19,153 nucleotides of DNA. Source: Holophaga sp. GTDB lineage: Bacteria > Acidobacteriota > Holophagae > Holophagales > Holophagaceae. The position numbers were made by a program, and so were the translations under genes. Positions 1 through 8,156 of the stretch are shown in pieces (positions within the stretch are counted from its first letter, which is position 1; each line of letters begins with the position of its first letter). The stretch covers positions 1-19,153 of the forward strand of contig JARLGP010000223.1 in the NCBI GenBank assembly GCA_031292735.1, written 5' to 3'. The notes under the pieces are model-generated. The model did not search any database. It saw nothing but the letters and a program-made list of their open reading frames with translations, and was not told the DNA's origin.

Positions 1-1
1 C

Positions 2-499
2 GGCAAGGGCTTCGCCGTGGTGGCCGCCGAAGTGCGCAAGCTGGCCGAACGCAGCCAGGTGGCGGCGGAACAGATCAGCGTGCTGGCCCAGGGCAGCGTG
101 GGCAAGGCGGAACAGGCCGGCACCCTGCTGGAAGGCATCGTTCCGGGCATCCAGAAGACCGCCGACCTGGTGCAGGAGATCGCCGCCGCCTCCAGCGAAC
201 AGAATTCCGGAGTGGGCCAGATCAACCAGGCCGTCAGCCATATCAGCCAGGCGGTCCAGCAGAACGCCGCCGCCTCCGAACAGCTGGCCTCCACCTCCGA
301 GGAGATGAGCGCCCAGGCCATGGAACTGCAGTCCCTGATGGGCTTCTTCACCCTGGAGGGCGGCGGGCACCCGGGCCGGAATCTCCACCAGACCTTGGCC
401 AAGGCCCCGAAGGCCCAGCCCAAAGCCCCGTCCAAGTCCGGCGTCCGCGCGATTTCGCGCAGCGTCGATGAGAGCGGCGGCGAGTTCACTCGTTTCTAG
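2..499 (+). CDS. Methyl-accepting chemotaxis protein, C-terminal part (5' end outside window)
   Basis: The reading frame is open from base 2 to a TAG at 497-499 and has no start in the window, so this is the last 165 residues of a receptor. It begins inside the cytoplasmic hairpin tip ([17 protein letters not shown]), the highly conserved contact region for CheA and CheW. It continues down the returning helix through the methylation-type segment with repeated Gln/Glu/Ser/Ala heptads ([20 protein letters not shown] and [16 protein letters not shown]). After the coiled coil comes a flexible tail of about 50 residues rich in Pro, Ala and Lys, ending in GGEFTRF. That end fits the x-aromatic-x-x-aromatic CheR/CheB tethering pentapeptide. 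The signalling half is almost identical to the next two receptors, so it belongs to a tandem paralogous array. The ligand-binding part is not visible and nothing can be said about the signal sensed. Confidence 0.95.
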   Translation, partial: GKGFAVVAAEVRKLAERSQVAAEQISVLAQGSVGKAEQAGTLLEGIVPGIQKTADLVQEIAAASSEQNSGVGQINQAVSHISQAVQQNAAASEQLASTSEEMSAQAMELQSLMGFFTLEGGGHPGRNLHQTLAKAPKAQPKAPSKSGVRAISRSVDESGGEFTRF

Positions 500-523
500 C
501 CAGCCAGCCATTCTTCCATTTCC

Positions 524-528
524 AGGGG
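524..528 (+). promoter_or_regulatory. Ribosome binding site deciding the start of the second MCP gene
   Basis: AGGGG at 524-528 directly abuts an in-frame ATG at 529 but lies six bases before the next in-frame ATG at 535. The second spacing is the workable one. It also gives an N-terminus ([12 protein letters not shown]) that matches the paralogue downstream ([12 protein letters not shown]). Confidence 0.6.
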
Positions 529-534
529 ATGCCC

Positions 535-2718
535 ATGAATTGGTTCCGATCGCTCCGCCTCGCCACCCAGCTCACCGTCTCCTTCACCCTGGTGGCTGTC
601 ATCTCCGTGGTGGTCGGAGCCTTCGGCATCCGGGGCGCGGCGACCCTGCACCAGCTGATGCAGGACGCCTACCGGGTCAACACCGTCGGCATCATCTACA
701 CCACCAACGCCAACCTGGCCGTATCCAACTGCCAGCGGGCCCTCGGCAATTATGTCCTGGCCCAGGATCCCGCCTACCGGAAACAGCAGGGTGAACACAT
801 GGCGCAATACCGCTCCTCGGTCAGCGACTGGGCCGCCAAGGAGCGGGCCAACGCCATGAGCGAACAAGAGCAGGGCCAATGGCGCGCCTTCGACCAGCAG
901 TGGGGCCCGTACGTGGAATCCACCAGCAGGCTCATCGCGCTGGTGGACGCGGGCAAGCAGAAGGAAGCCGAACAGTGGCTGGTCACCGCCATCCGGCCCA
1001 GATACGGAGAGGTGGAACAGATCCTGGGGGCGGTGGCCGAAGCGAAGCGAAAGAGCGCGGAGGACAGCAACAAGGCCGGCGAAATCGCCAATGACCAGGT
1101 GCGGATCATGACGATCTCCGCCATCGTGGCCGGGTTCGCGCTCTCCGTCCTGCTCGGGCTCCTGGTCACCAAGGTGATCAAGGGGATCGTGGGCGGGGAA
1201 CCCACCGACGCCACCGCCCTGGCCCAGAAGGTGGCCGCCGGCGATCTTTCCATGGAGGTCCGGCTGGCCGAAGGCGACAGCACCAGCATGATGGCCGCCC
1301 TCAAGAGCATGGTGACGGCCCTCTCGGGGGTGGTCCAGCAGACCCGGAGCGCCGTGGACCGGGCCAAGCGGGGCGATTTCAGCCAGCCCATGGACGTGTC
1401 CGACTCCAAGGGCTACATCCTGGATCTGGGCACCTCCCTCAACCAGCTGACCACCACCAGCAAGCAGGGGCTGGACGACGTGGTGCGGGTCCTGGAGGCT
1501 TCCGCCCGGGGCGTCCTGACCGAACGCATCACCTTCGCCTACGAGGGCGACTTCGCCCGGCTCAAGGACGCTTCCAACACCACGCTGGACAAGCTCAGCT
1601 CGATCATCGAGGACCTGGTCCGGGTGCTGGAGGCCTCGGTCCGGGGCGTCTTGACCGAACGGGTCAGCAAGAGCTACGACGGCGATTTCCACCGGCTCAA
1701 GGGCGCGGCCAACGCCACCCTGGACCAGCTCAACGGGATCATCGACGATCTGGTGCGGGTGCTGGAGGCCGCGGCCCGGGGCGACCTGACCGAACGCATC
1801 GGCAGCACCTGCCAGGGCGATTTCGACCGGCTCAAGGAAGCAACCAACACCACCCTGGACAAGCTGTCCGGCACCATCTCGGAGGTGGTCCAGTCCTCCA
1901 CCAACCTGATGAACGCCTCCGGGCAGGTGAGCGCCACCGCCCAGTCCCTGAGCCAGGGCGCCTCGGAACAGGCCGCCAGCGTCGAGGAGACCAGCGCCTC
2001 CATCGAGCAGATGAGCGCCTCCATCGCCCAGAACAACGAGAACGCCAAGGTCACCGGCGACATCGCCACCAGGACCGCCCAGGAGACCGTGGCCGGGGGC
2101 CAGGCGGTGCGCGAAACCGTGGCCGCCATGAAGGAGATCGCCCACAAGATCGCCATCATCGACGACATCGCCTACCAGACCAACCTGCTGGCCCTGAACG
2201 CCGCCATCGAGGCGGGCCGGGCCGGGGAGCACGGCAAGGGTTTCGCGGTGGTGGCCGCGGAAGTGCGCAAGCTGGCCGAGCGCAGCCAGGTGGCGGCGGA
2301 GCAGATCAGCGTGCTGGCCCAAGGCAGCGTGGGCAAGGCCGAGCAGGCGGGTAGTCTGCTGGAGGGCATCGTCCCGGGCATCCAGAAGACCGCCGACCTG
2401 GTGCAGGAGATCGCCGCCGCCTCCAGCGAGCAGAACTCCGGCGTGACCCAGATCAACCAGGCCATCAGCCACATCAGCCAGTCGGTCCAGCAGAACGCGG
2501 CCGCCTCCGAGCAGCTGGCCTCCACCTCCGAGGAGATGAGCGCACAGGCCGAGGAGCTCCAGTCCCTGATGGGCTTCTTCACCCTGGAGAGCGCAGGCCA
2601 GCAGCCCAGGAGTATCCACCAGGCCCCCAGACCCCAGCCCAGAGCCCAGCCCAAGCCAGGCCCCCGTGCGGTTTCACCCCGCGCCGGCGAGCTCGGCGGA
2701 GATTTCACCCGCTTCTAG
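535..2718 (+). CDS. Methyl-accepting chemotaxis protein with three tandem 45-residue HAMP-like repeats
   Basis: A transmembrane chemoreceptor of about 727 residues that signals to CheA/CheW. In order: a short cytoplasmic start; TM1 (about residues 10-32); a periplasmic four-helix-bundle type sensor (about 33-185); TM2 (about 189-213, around [20 protein letters not shown]); a HAMP linker (about 214-266); a divergent HAMP-like unit; three exact 45-residue repeats (314-358, 359-403, 404-448); then the MCP signalling domain with the hairpin tip near residue 544 ([20 protein letters not shown]). A Pro/Ala/Lys/Arg tail ends in GGDFTRF, a probable CheR tether. The start at 535 is preferred over ATG 529 on ribosome-site spacing and paralogue alignment. 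Only 35 bp separates it from the previous MCP and no terminator is seen, so co-transcription is likely. The sensor resembles that of the next MCP (shared WGPYVEST and LVDAGK segments), so the two may sense related cues. The ligand is unknown. Confidence 0.95.
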   Translation: MNWFRSLRLATQLTVSFTLVAVISVVVGAFGIRGAATLHQLMQDAYRVNTVGIIYTTNANLAVSNCQRALGNYVLAQDPAYRKQQGEHMAQYRSSVSDWAAKERANAMSEQEQGQWRAFDQQWGPYVESTSRLIALVDAGKQKEAEQWLVTAIRPRYGEVEQILGAVAEAKRKSAEDSNKAGEIANDQVRIMTISAIVAGFALSVLLGLLVTKVIKGIVGGEPTDATALAQKVAAGDLSMEVRLAEGDSTSMMAALKSMVTALSGVVQQTRSAVDRAKRGDFSQPMDVSDSKGYILDLGTSLNQLTTTSKQGLDDVVRVLEASARGVLTERITFAYEGDFARLKDASNTTLDKLSSIIEDLVRVLEASVRGVLTERVSKSYDGDFHRLKGAANATLDQLNGIIDDLVRVLEAAARGDLTERIGSTCQGDFDRLKEATNTTLDKLSGTISEVVQSSTNLMNASGQVSATAQSLSQGASEQAASVEETSASIEQMSASIAQNNENAKVTGDIATRTAQETVAGGQAVRETVAAMKEIAHKIAIIDDIAYQTNLLALNAAIEAGRAGEHGKGFAVVAAEVRKLAERSQVAAEQISVLAQGSVGKAEQAGSLLEGIVPGIQKTADLVQEIAAASSEQNSGVTQINQAISHISQSVQQNAAASEQLASTSEEMSAQAEELQSLMGFFTLESAGQQPRSIHQAPRPQPRAQPKPGPRAVSPRAGELGGDFTRF
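1474..1878 (+). repeat. Three in-frame 135-bp tandem repeats encoding 45-residue HAMP-like units
   Basis: Units lie at 1474-1608, 1609-1743 and 1744-1878 with no bases between them. Each encodes the pattern (D/E)D(L/V)VRVLEA-x2-RG-x-LTER, then x4-6-GDF-x-RLK, then N-x-TLD-x-L. The protein copies are strongly alike and the DNA is partly diverged, which indicates in-gene duplication followed by drift. A weaker earlier relative may lie just upstream ([14 protein letters not shown]). The RG-x-LTER and GDF-x-RLK landmarks resemble the repeated HAMP modules found between the membrane and the signalling domain of some receptors. Confidence 0.85.
2233..2600 (+). repeat. MCP signalling-domain segment repeated at 2-360 and 3934-4275
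   Basis: The DNA from GGCAAGGG at 2233 closely matches base 2 onward and base 3934 onward. The bases are identical over long runs and differ mainly at third codon positions. Between the second and third receptors the similarity extends further upstream, from about 1924 and 3627. These are direct repeats about 1.7-2.2 kb apart and in frame, so recombination between them could create hybrid receptors or delete one. Confidence 0.85.
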
Positions 2719-2778
2719 GCCTGGCTCAACCTGCAGGATCATCCCCCCTTCCAACCCACCTCTGCATCGGAGCCTTCC

Positions 2779-4407
2779 ATGTCCTGGTACAAATCGCTTC
2801 GTCTCGCCACCCAGCTCAACCTGGCCTTCGCCCTGGTGGCCCTGATCTCCGTGATCGTCGGCATCTTCGGCATCCAGGGGGCGGCCAGCCTGCATCAGGC
2901 GATGGAAGACACCTACGCCAACAGCACCATCAGCATCCTCTACACCGAGGATGCCAACGTGGCCCTGTCCAACCTCCAGCGCGCCCTCAACCTCTACACC
3001 ATCGCCCCGGACGCCGCCGCCCGCAGGGAACTCGGGGAGGCCGCCACCCACAACCGGGAAACCCTCCTGGCGCTGGCAGCCAAGGAGCGGGCCACCAAGA
3101 TGGGTCCCGTGGAGCAGGAGCAGTGGAAGCTGTTCGACCAGGTCTGGGGCCCGTACGTGGAATCCACCAAGCGGATCATAAGCCTGGTGGATGCCGGCAA
3201 GGCCGCGGAAGGGGAGAAGTGGCTGTTCGCCGACACCCGGCCCAAGGCCGGGGAGCTGGGCAAATACCTGACCGCCATCGTCGAAGACAACCGCAAGGGC
3301 GCCGAGGATGCCAACAAGGCCGGCCAGGCCACCTACGAGAAGGTCCGGAACACCACCACCGGCATCATCGTGGGCGGCTTCATCCTGGCCATCCTGCTGG
3401 GCTTCCTGGTCACCGGAGTCATCCGCAAGATCGTCGGCGGCGAGCCCAAGGAGGCCGCGCGCATCGCCGGCCGGGTGGCCGAGGGCGACCTGGCCGTGGA
3501 AGTGGCCCTGGCCCCCGGGGACACCGGCAGCCTGATGGCCTCCATCAAGGGCATGGTGGCCAAGCTGGCCGAGGTCATCGGCCAGACCCGCACCGCCGCC
3601 AACAACCTGGTGGCCGCCTCCAACCAGCTGAGCGCCACCGCCCAGTCCCTGAGCCAGGGCGCCTCGGAGCAGGCGGCCAGCGTGGAGGAGACCAGCGCCT
3701 CCATGGAACAGATGAGCGCCTCCATCAGCCAGAACAACGAGAACGCCAAGGTCACCGGCGACATCGCCACCCGCACCGCCAAGGAGACCCAGGAGGGCGG
3801 CCAGGCGGTGCAGGAAACCGTGGCGGCCATGAAGCAGATCGCCCACAAGATCGCCATCATCGACGAGATCGCCTACCAGACCAACCTGCTGGCCCTGAAC
3901 GCCGCCATCGAGGCGGGCCGGGCCGGGGAGCACGGCAAGGGCTTCGCCGTGGTGGCCGCGGAAGTGCGCAAGCTGGCCGAGCGCAGCCAGGTGGCGGCGG
4001 AAGAGATCAGCCGCCTGGCCACCGGCAGCGTGGATCTGGCGGAAAAGGCCGGAACCCTGCTGGGCGCCATCGTGCCCTCCATCCAGAAGACCGCCGACCT
4101 GGTGCAGGAGATCTCCGCCGCCTCCTCCGAGCAGAACTCCGGGGTGGGCCAGATCAACGGCGCCATCACCCAGATCAGCCAATCCGTGCAGCAGAACGCC
4201 GCCGCCTCCGAAGAGCTGGCCTCCACCTCCGAAGAGATGAACGCCCAGGCGCTGGAACTGCAGCAGATGATGGAATTCTTCCAGCTCGCCCACGGCCAGG
4301 CGGTGGTGAGCGGGGGCCCGCGCGAGCCCGCGGCCCGCGGCAAGGTGAAGCCCATGCGGCGCGGCCCCGCCAAGGAAGGCAGCGACGGGGATTTCACCCG
4401 CTTCTGA
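2779..4407 (+). CDS. Methyl-accepting chemotaxis protein, four-helix-bundle sensor
   Basis: A transmembrane chemoreceptor of 542 residues. It has TM1 (about residues 8-32), a periplasmic helical sensor (about 33-190) related to that of the receptor upstream, TM2 (about 193-214), a HAMP linker (about 215-268), and an MCP signalling domain (about 280-510). The hairpin tip begins near residue 363 ([20 protein letters not shown]). The tail is basic and Pro/Ala-rich and ends in DGDFTRF. It lacks the three extra HAMP-like repeats of its neighbour, so the two differ mainly in the length of the cytoplasmic stalk. GGAG at 2769-2772 lies six bases before the ATG. It is 60 bp downstream of the previous MCP and 52 bp upstream of cheR. 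Heptads such as [20 protein letters not shown] are the likely places for glutamate methylation by CheR and glutamine deamidation by CheD. The ligand is unknown. Confidence 0.95.
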   Translation: MSWYKSLRLATQLNLAFALVALISVIVGIFGIQGAASLHQAMEDTYANSTISILYTEDANVALSNLQRALNLYTIAPDAAARRELGEAATHNRETLLALAAKERATKMGPVEQEQWKLFDQVWGPYVESTKRIISLVDAGKAAEGEKWLFADTRPKAGELGKYLTAIVEDNRKGAEDANKAGQATYEKVRNTTTGIIVGGFILAILLGFLVTGVIRKIVGGEPKEAARIAGRVAEGDLAVEVALAPGDTGSLMASIKGMVAKLAEVIGQTRTAANNLVAASNQLSATAQSLSQGASEQAASVEETSASMEQMSASISQNNENAKVTGDIATRTAKETQEGGQAVQETVAAMKQIAHKIAIIDEIAYQTNLLALNAAIEAGRAGEHGKGFAVVAAEVRKLAERSQVAAEEISRLATGSVDLAEKAGTLLGAIVPSIQKTADLVQEISAASSEQNSGVGQINGAITQISQSVQQNAAASEELASTSEEMNAQALELQQMMEFFQLAHGQAVVSGGPREPAARGKVKPMRRGPAKEGSDGDFTRF

Positions 4408-4459
4408 TCGCCCCGGAACAATGTTGAACCTGACATAATCAGGGCACAGGAACGCCCGC

Positions 4460-5284
4460 GTGGAACCCATTACGGACAACTCAGCCCCAGCCATCACTGA
4501 TGCCGAATTCGCACAATTCCAGGCGCTGCTGCGCGGCATCACGGGGATCCATCTGTCCGAATTCAAGAAGACGCTCCTGGTGGCGCGCCTGGCGTCCCGG
4601 CTGCGGGCCCGCAAGGCCAGGAGCTTCACCGAATACTACAAGATCATCCGGCATCCCCTGGAAACGGAGGAGCTGCAGATGGCCATCAACGTCCTCACCA
4701 CCAACGAGACCTTCTTCTTCCGGGAGCCCGAGCACTTCCAGGTGCTCAAGGATTTCATCGCCAGCCTGCGGCCGGTGCCCCTGCCGTTCCGGGTGTGGAG
4801 CGCCGCCTCCTCCTCGGGGGAGGAGGCCTACAGCATCGCCATGGTGCTGGCCGACGTGCTGGGCGGCGCCAAGTGGGAGGTGATCGGCAGCGACATCAGC
4901 ACCCGGGTGCTGGACCGGGCCCGGGCCGGGCTCTACCCCCTGGAACGCAACGGCGGGATCCCCAAGGACTACCTGCACCGGTTCTGCCTCAAGGGCCAGG
5001 GCCCCCAGGACGGCATGATGCTGATCGGCAAGCAGCTGCGGGAGCGGGTCCAGTTCACCCAGGTGAACCTGAACGAGACGATCCCCGACCTGGGCCGGTT
5101 CGACCTGATCTTCCTGCGCAACATCCTCATCTACTTCCAGAACGACCAGAAACGCAAGGTGGTGGAAGCGGTGGTGCCCAGGCTGCAGCCGCACGGGCTG
5201 CTGATCGTGGGCCATTCGGAAAACCTGATGGGCGTGTCCGACCGGGTCCGCCAGGTGCGCCCCACGGTGTACCGTGTCGCCTGA
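4460..5284 (+). CDS. cheR: Chemotaxis protein glutamate methyltransferase CheR
   Basis: A 274-residue enzyme of normal CheR length that methylates receptor glutamates using S-adenosylmethionine. It has a small N-terminal helical domain (about residues 12-80), then the Rossmann-type catalytic domain. SAM-site landmarks are VWSAASSSGEEAYSIAM (112 onward; the common Cys residues of this motif are Ser here), the acidic motif GSDIS, and FLRNILIYF, the equivalent of the usual FCRNVLIYF. In the beta-subdomain the loop K178-GQGPQDG matches GTGPHEG of the Salmonella enzyme. A Gly-X-Gly insertion here is a reported feature of CheR enzymes that dock on a receptor C-terminal pentapeptide, which fits the FTRF tails of the three MCPs upstream. 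The start is GTG at 4460 with AGG nine bases upstream. The 3' end overlaps cheD by 11 bp, implying translational coupling. Confidence 0.95.
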   Translation: MEPITDNSAPAITDAEFAQFQALLRGITGIHLSEFKKTLLVARLASRLRARKARSFTEYYKIIRHPLETEELQMAINVLTTNETFFFREPEHFQVLKDFIASLRPVPLPFRVWSAASSSGEEAYSIAMVLADVLGGAKWEVIGSDISTRVLDRARAGLYPLERNGGIPKDYLHRFCLKGQGPQDGMMLIGKQLRERVQFTQVNLNETIPDLGRFDLIFLRNILIYFQNDQKRKVVEAVVPRLQPHGLLIVGHSENLMGVSDRVRQVRPTVYRVA

Positions 5285-5765
5285 AGCGCAGGAGGAATTC
5301 TTCCTCAATCCCGGGGACTATGCCTTCGGCGACGCCGGCACCCGGATCCGCACCATCCTGGGCTCCTGCGTGGCGGTGACCTTCTGGCACCCGGGGCTCA
5401 AGCTGGGCGCCATGTGCCACTACCTGCTGCCGTCCCGGGGCCCGTCCCTGAACGAGCCGCACGGGGGCAAGTACGCCGGGGAAGTGATCCCCATCATCGC
5501 CGCCCACTTCGCCAACCTGGGCCTCCAGCCCGGCACCCTGCAGGTGAAGATGTTCGGCGGCAGCAACATGTTCCCGGGCCTGTCCATGGGCGAAAGCCTG
5601 ACCATCGGCACCAAGAACATCCACAAGGGCCTGGCCCTGCTCACCCGCTACGGGTTCAACATCCTGAACTTCGACCTGGCCGGCGGCGCCAACCGCACGG
5701 TGGTGTTCGACGTTGGCAGCGGGGAGGTGTGGGTGCGCCAGGGCCAGGGGCCCCCCTCGCGCTGA
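5274..5765 (+). CDS. cheD: Chemoreceptor glutamine deamidase CheD
   Basis: A 163-residue CheD-family protein that converts specific receptor glutamines to glutamates, creating methylation sites for CheR. The catalytic cysteine sits in GSCVAVTFW (Cys32) and the partner histidine in CHYLLPS (His49). Thr27, in TILGSC, is the likely third active-site residue. FGGSNMF (FGG plus Asn) and the IGTKNI segment are also typical of the family. The GTG start at 5274 lies inside the end of cheR. AGGAGG sits just after the start rather than before it, so translation probably depends on ribosomes finishing cheR. The stop is only seven bases from the convergent end of hpd, with no room for a terminator. CheD proteins can also bind the phosphatase CheC in other bacteria, but no cheC is visible here. 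Confidence 0.94.
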   Translation: MSPEAQEEFFLNPGDYAFGDAGTRIRTILGSCVAVTFWHPGLKLGAMCHYLLPSRGPSLNEPHGGKYAGEVIPIIAAHFANLGLQPGTLQVKMFGGSNMFPGLSMGESLTIGTKNIHKGLALLTRYGFNILNFDLAGGANRTVVFDVGSGEVWVRQGQGPPSR

Positions 5766-5772
5766 GCGCCGG

Positions 5773-6882
5773 TCAGAGCACCCCGCGCCGGCGCTGGTCC
5801 AGCTCGATGGAGTCGTAGAGCGCCTGGAAGTTGCCCTCGCCGAAGCCCATGTTGCCGCGCCGCTGGATGATCTCGAAGAACAGCGGGCCGATCTGGTCCT
5901 CGCTGAAGATCTGCAGCAGGTAGCCGGTCCCGTCGCCGTCCACCTGGATCCCCAGCCGTTCCAGCTCCTTCAGATCCTCGGTGACCTTGAAGCCGCCCTT
6001 CTCGATGCGCTCCGGCAACAGCTCGTAGTAGGTGGCGGGCACTTTCAGGAAGGAGATGCCCTGCTCCGACAGGATCCGGATCGCCTCCTGGATGTTGTTG
6101 GTGGACATGGCGATATGCTGAACGCCGCAGCCCTTGTGGCGCTGCACGAACTCCTGGATCTGGCTCTTGGCGTCGGTGGGCTCGTTGATCGGGATGATCA
6201 CCCGGTTGTTGGCGCTCTGCACCACCTTGGAGCGCAGGCCGGTGCCCAACTGGCCGTGGATGTCGAAGGTGCGGGTGACTTTGAAACCGAACACCCGTTC
6301 GTAGAACCCCACCAGGTCGTCCAGCTGGCCCGGGCCGACGTTGTTGGTGAGGTGGTCGGCCCGCACCAGGCCCGGGTCGCACAGGGGCAGGCCGGGGTCC
6401 GGCTTGAGGTCGGGCCAGAACGCGGCCAGCTCGCCACTGCGCTCCACCAGGTAGTTGAGCACGTCGCCCACCCCCTTGATGGCCGCGAACCGCAGGGTGC
6501 CCGCGCCCAGCCGGTGGGATTCCGGCTCGGTCATCACCTTGGCCCCGGCCTGCCGGGCCTGGGCCAGGGCCAGGTCCAGGTTCCCCACCTGGAAATTGAG
6601 GGCGCACACCCCCTCGCCGTGGGCCTGGTAGTACTGGCCGGCGCGGTGGGTGTCGTCCGCCTCCAGGATGAGCACGTCCATCCGGCTCTGCCTCAGGTGC
6701 ACCAGCCGGCCCCAGGGGGTCCGGCCGCTGGCCACCCGGGCGAAGCCCAGGCGGCGGTACAGGGGCTCCAGCCGGTCGATGGTCCCGGTCATCTGGAAAT
6801 GGTCGATGCGTTCCAGGCCCAGGGGGTTCTCCGCCGCCGCCCCGTGCTCCGCCCGACTCAGGGAAAAAGTTGATCTCGGCAT
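5773..6882 (-). CDS. hpd: 4-hydroxyphenylpyruvate dioxygenase
   Basis: A 369-residue Fe(II) dioxygenase that converts 4-hydroxyphenylpyruvate plus O2 to homogentisate and CO2, the committing step of tyrosine breakdown. It has the two-barrel vicinal-oxygen-chelate fold. The N-terminal half opens with LERIDHFQM; the catalytic half starts near DHLTNNV. The three iron ligands are visible as His177 (DHLTNN), His256 (VQHIAM) and Glu337 (FFEIIQRRGNMGFGEGNF). Their spacing of 79 and 81 is close to that of the Pseudomonas enzyme. The family C-terminus (GNFQALYDSIE) is intact. An ATG 54 bases further upstream (6936) is in frame. However, GGAGG lies seven bases before the ATG at 6882, and the extra residues match nothing typical, so 6882 is preferred. 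It is divergent from hmgA, the next step in the pathway. Confidence 0.96.
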   Translation of the reverse strand: MPRSTFSLSRAEHGAAAENPLGLERIDHFQMTGTIDRLEPLYRRLGFARVASGRTPWGRLVHLRQSRMDVLILEADDTHRAGQYYQAHGEGVCALNFQVGNLDLALAQARQAGAKVMTEPESHRLGAGTLRFAAIKGVGDVLNYLVERSGELAAFWPDLKPDPGLPLCDPGLVRADHLTNNVGPGQLDDLVGFYERVFGFKVTRTFDIHGQLGTGLRSKVVQSANNRVIIPINEPTDAKSQIQEFVQRHKGCGVQHIAMSTNNIQEAIRILSEQGISFLKVPATYYELLPERIEKGGFKVTEDLKELERLGIQVDGDGTGYLLQIFSEDQIGPLFFEIIQRRGNMGFGEGNFQALYDSIELDQRRRGVL

Positions 6883-7013
6883 CCGTTCGCCTCCATGCAA
6901 AGGCCGTTGCGCAAGGCGGGAGAATAACAGATCCATTGGGGAACTGAGACAGGTTCGCGATTTTCTTTTTGCATCCGGCTACACTTTGGGCGGACTATCC
7001 AGCGGGTGACCCC
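6883..7013. promoter_or_regulatory. Shared divergent regulatory region between hpd and hmgA
   Basis: These 131 bp separate the two start codons and must carry both promoters. On the minus strand, TGTTATTCT at 6929-6921 looks like an extended -10 element for hpd and would place the transcript start about 30 bases before the ATG; no good -35 is seen. For hmgA, TACACT at 6980-6985 is a possible -10 with a weak upstream match. TTGCGCAA at 6907-6914 is a perfect 8-bp palindrome lying in the hpd leader and could be an operator. The stretch 6961-6970 is T-rich in an otherwise G+C-rich area. All element assignments are by eye. Confidence 0.4.
6890..6894 (-). promoter_or_regulatory. Strong ribosome binding site fixing the hpd start
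   Basis: Read on the minus strand this is GGAGG followed by seven bases and then the ATG at 6882. The longer in-frame candidate at 6936 has no comparable site. Confidence 0.7.
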
Positions 7014-8156
7014 ATGCGCCTGAATAATGAGACTTCCCTTTTCCCCCTCAGGAAAGGCACCGTCGCCCGCCAGGCGCACGTGGACCTGCCCCCGGGAACC
7101 TTCGAGGAAGAGTTCGCCCGCCAGGGCTTCTTCGGGCGGACCAGCCACCTCTACCGGCGCCACCCGGTGACCTCCTGGACCCGCATCGAAGGGCCGCTGC
7201 GCCCCCGCAGCTACGACCTGAACCTGCTGGCCTGGGACCAGGACCTGCGCTCCTCCATGCTCGGCAGCCGGGAGCCGGCCTTCAGCCCGGTCTGCTTCCT
7301 GCACAACGAGGACGTGGCCCTGAACTGGGTGGCGCCCCGGACCATGGACTTCTTCTACCGGGACGGCGACGGTGATGATGTCTACTACATCCATGCCGGG
7401 GGCGGCCGGCTGGAATGCTGCTTCGGGGTGCTGGACTATCTCGTGGGCGACTACCTGGTGATCCCCCGGGGCACCACCTACCGGTTCCTCCCCAACGGCC
7501 AGACCCAGCGCTACCTGCTGATCGAAAGCGCCGGCGAGATCAGCATCCCCGACCGGAACCAGCTGGGCGCCCACGCCCAGTTCGATCCGGCCATGATCGA
7601 CACCCCCGAGCTGGAACCGTACCAGGAGGGCGGCGGACGCGAGTGGGCGGTGCACATCAAGCGGCGCCATGAGATCACCCGGGTGTTCTACCCGTTCAAT
7701 CCCAACGACGCCGTGGGCTGGAAGGGCGACCTCACGGTGTGGCGGATCAACGTCAAGGACATCCGCCCGGTGGTGAGCCCCCGCTACCACCTGCCGCCCA
7801 GCGCGCACAGCACCTTCCTGGGCCGGAACCTGGTCATCTGCTCGTTCCTGCCGCGCCCCCTGGAAGAGGAGGAGGGCGCCATGCGGGTGCCCTTCTACCA
7901 CTGCAACATCGATTTCGACGAGGTGCTGTTCTATTCCGCCGGGCACTTCTTCAGCCGGGAGGGGATCGGCCCGGGGATGGTCACCTGGCACCCCCAGGGC
8001 ATCCACCACGGCCCCCATCCCAAGGCCATCGCCGCCTCCAAGCTGAAGGACCGCACCGACGAGGTGGCGGTGATGGTGGACACCGCCCGGCCCCTGCAGG
8101 CCACCCCCGCCGCCGCCGCGGTGGAAAACCAGAACTATTGGGCCAGTTGGGGCTGA
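7014..8156 (+). CDS. hmgA: Homogentisate 1,2-dioxygenase (divergent bacterial type)
   Basis: A 380-residue cupin-fold Fe(II) dioxygenase that opens the homogentisate ring to give maleylacetoacetate. Recognisable family segments are YYIHAGGGRLE in the N-terminal barrel, GDYLVIPRGTTYRF (the classic cupin turn), and the catalytic block PFYHCNIDFDEVLFY through TWHPQGIHHGPHP. Iron ligand candidates are His296, Glu303 and His332. The His-His distance of 36 equals that of the human enzyme, but the acidic ligand falls at +7 rather than +6, with Asp302 at +6. It is shorter than the eukaryotic and Pseudomonas enzymes (roughly 430-445 residues) and clearly divergent from them. The start at 7014 is chosen over ATG 6969, which would overlap the promoter region; GGTGA lies four bases before it. 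Pairing with hpd makes the substrate assignment firm. Fumarylacetoacetase and maleylacetoacetate isomerase genes are not in this window. Confidence 0.9.
   Translation: MRLNNETSLFPLRKGTVARQAHVDLPPGTFEEEFARQGFFGRTSHLYRRHPVTSWTRIEGPLRPRSYDLNLLAWDQDLRSSMLGSREPAFSPVCFLHNEDVALNWVAPRTMDFFYRDGDGDDVYYIHAGGGRLECCFGVLDYLVGDYLVIPRGTTYRFLPNGQTQRYLLIESAGEISIPDRNQLGAHAQFDPAMIDTPELEPYQEGGGREWAVHIKRRHEITRVFYPFNPNDAVGWKGDLTVWRINVKDIRPVVSPRYHLPPSAHSTFLGRNLVICSFLPRPLEEEEGAMRVPFYHCNIDFDEVLFYSAGHFFSREGIGPGMVTWHPQGIHHGPHPKAIAASKLKDRTDEVAVMVDTARPLQATPAAAAVENQNYWASWG

Noticed and set aside
1474..1878. Tandem repeats considered as a CRISPR array
   Set aside because: The units are 135 bp, abut without spacers, and lie in frame within a receptor gene.
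496..2619. Long open frame on the minus strand opposite the second MCP (about 700 codons)
   Set aside because: It is the antisense of a clear MCP gene. The product is low-complexity, rich in Gly, Leu, His and Asp, and arises because G+C-rich codons leave few stops on the other strand.
4424..4439. TTGAAC and TGACATAAT before cheR considered as a promoter
   Set aside because: The two boxes are only four bases apart. The second alone resembles an extended -10, but it would leave almost no leader before the cheR GTG. Read-through from the MCP gene is simpler.
2674..4629. Long minus-strand frame opposite the third MCP
   Set aside because: Same cause. It also runs across the MCP-cheR gap with no ribosome site or recognisable domain.
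5713..6873. Plus-strand frame opposite hpd
   Set aside because: hpd on the minus strand has all iron ligands and the family C-terminus, so this frame is a shadow.
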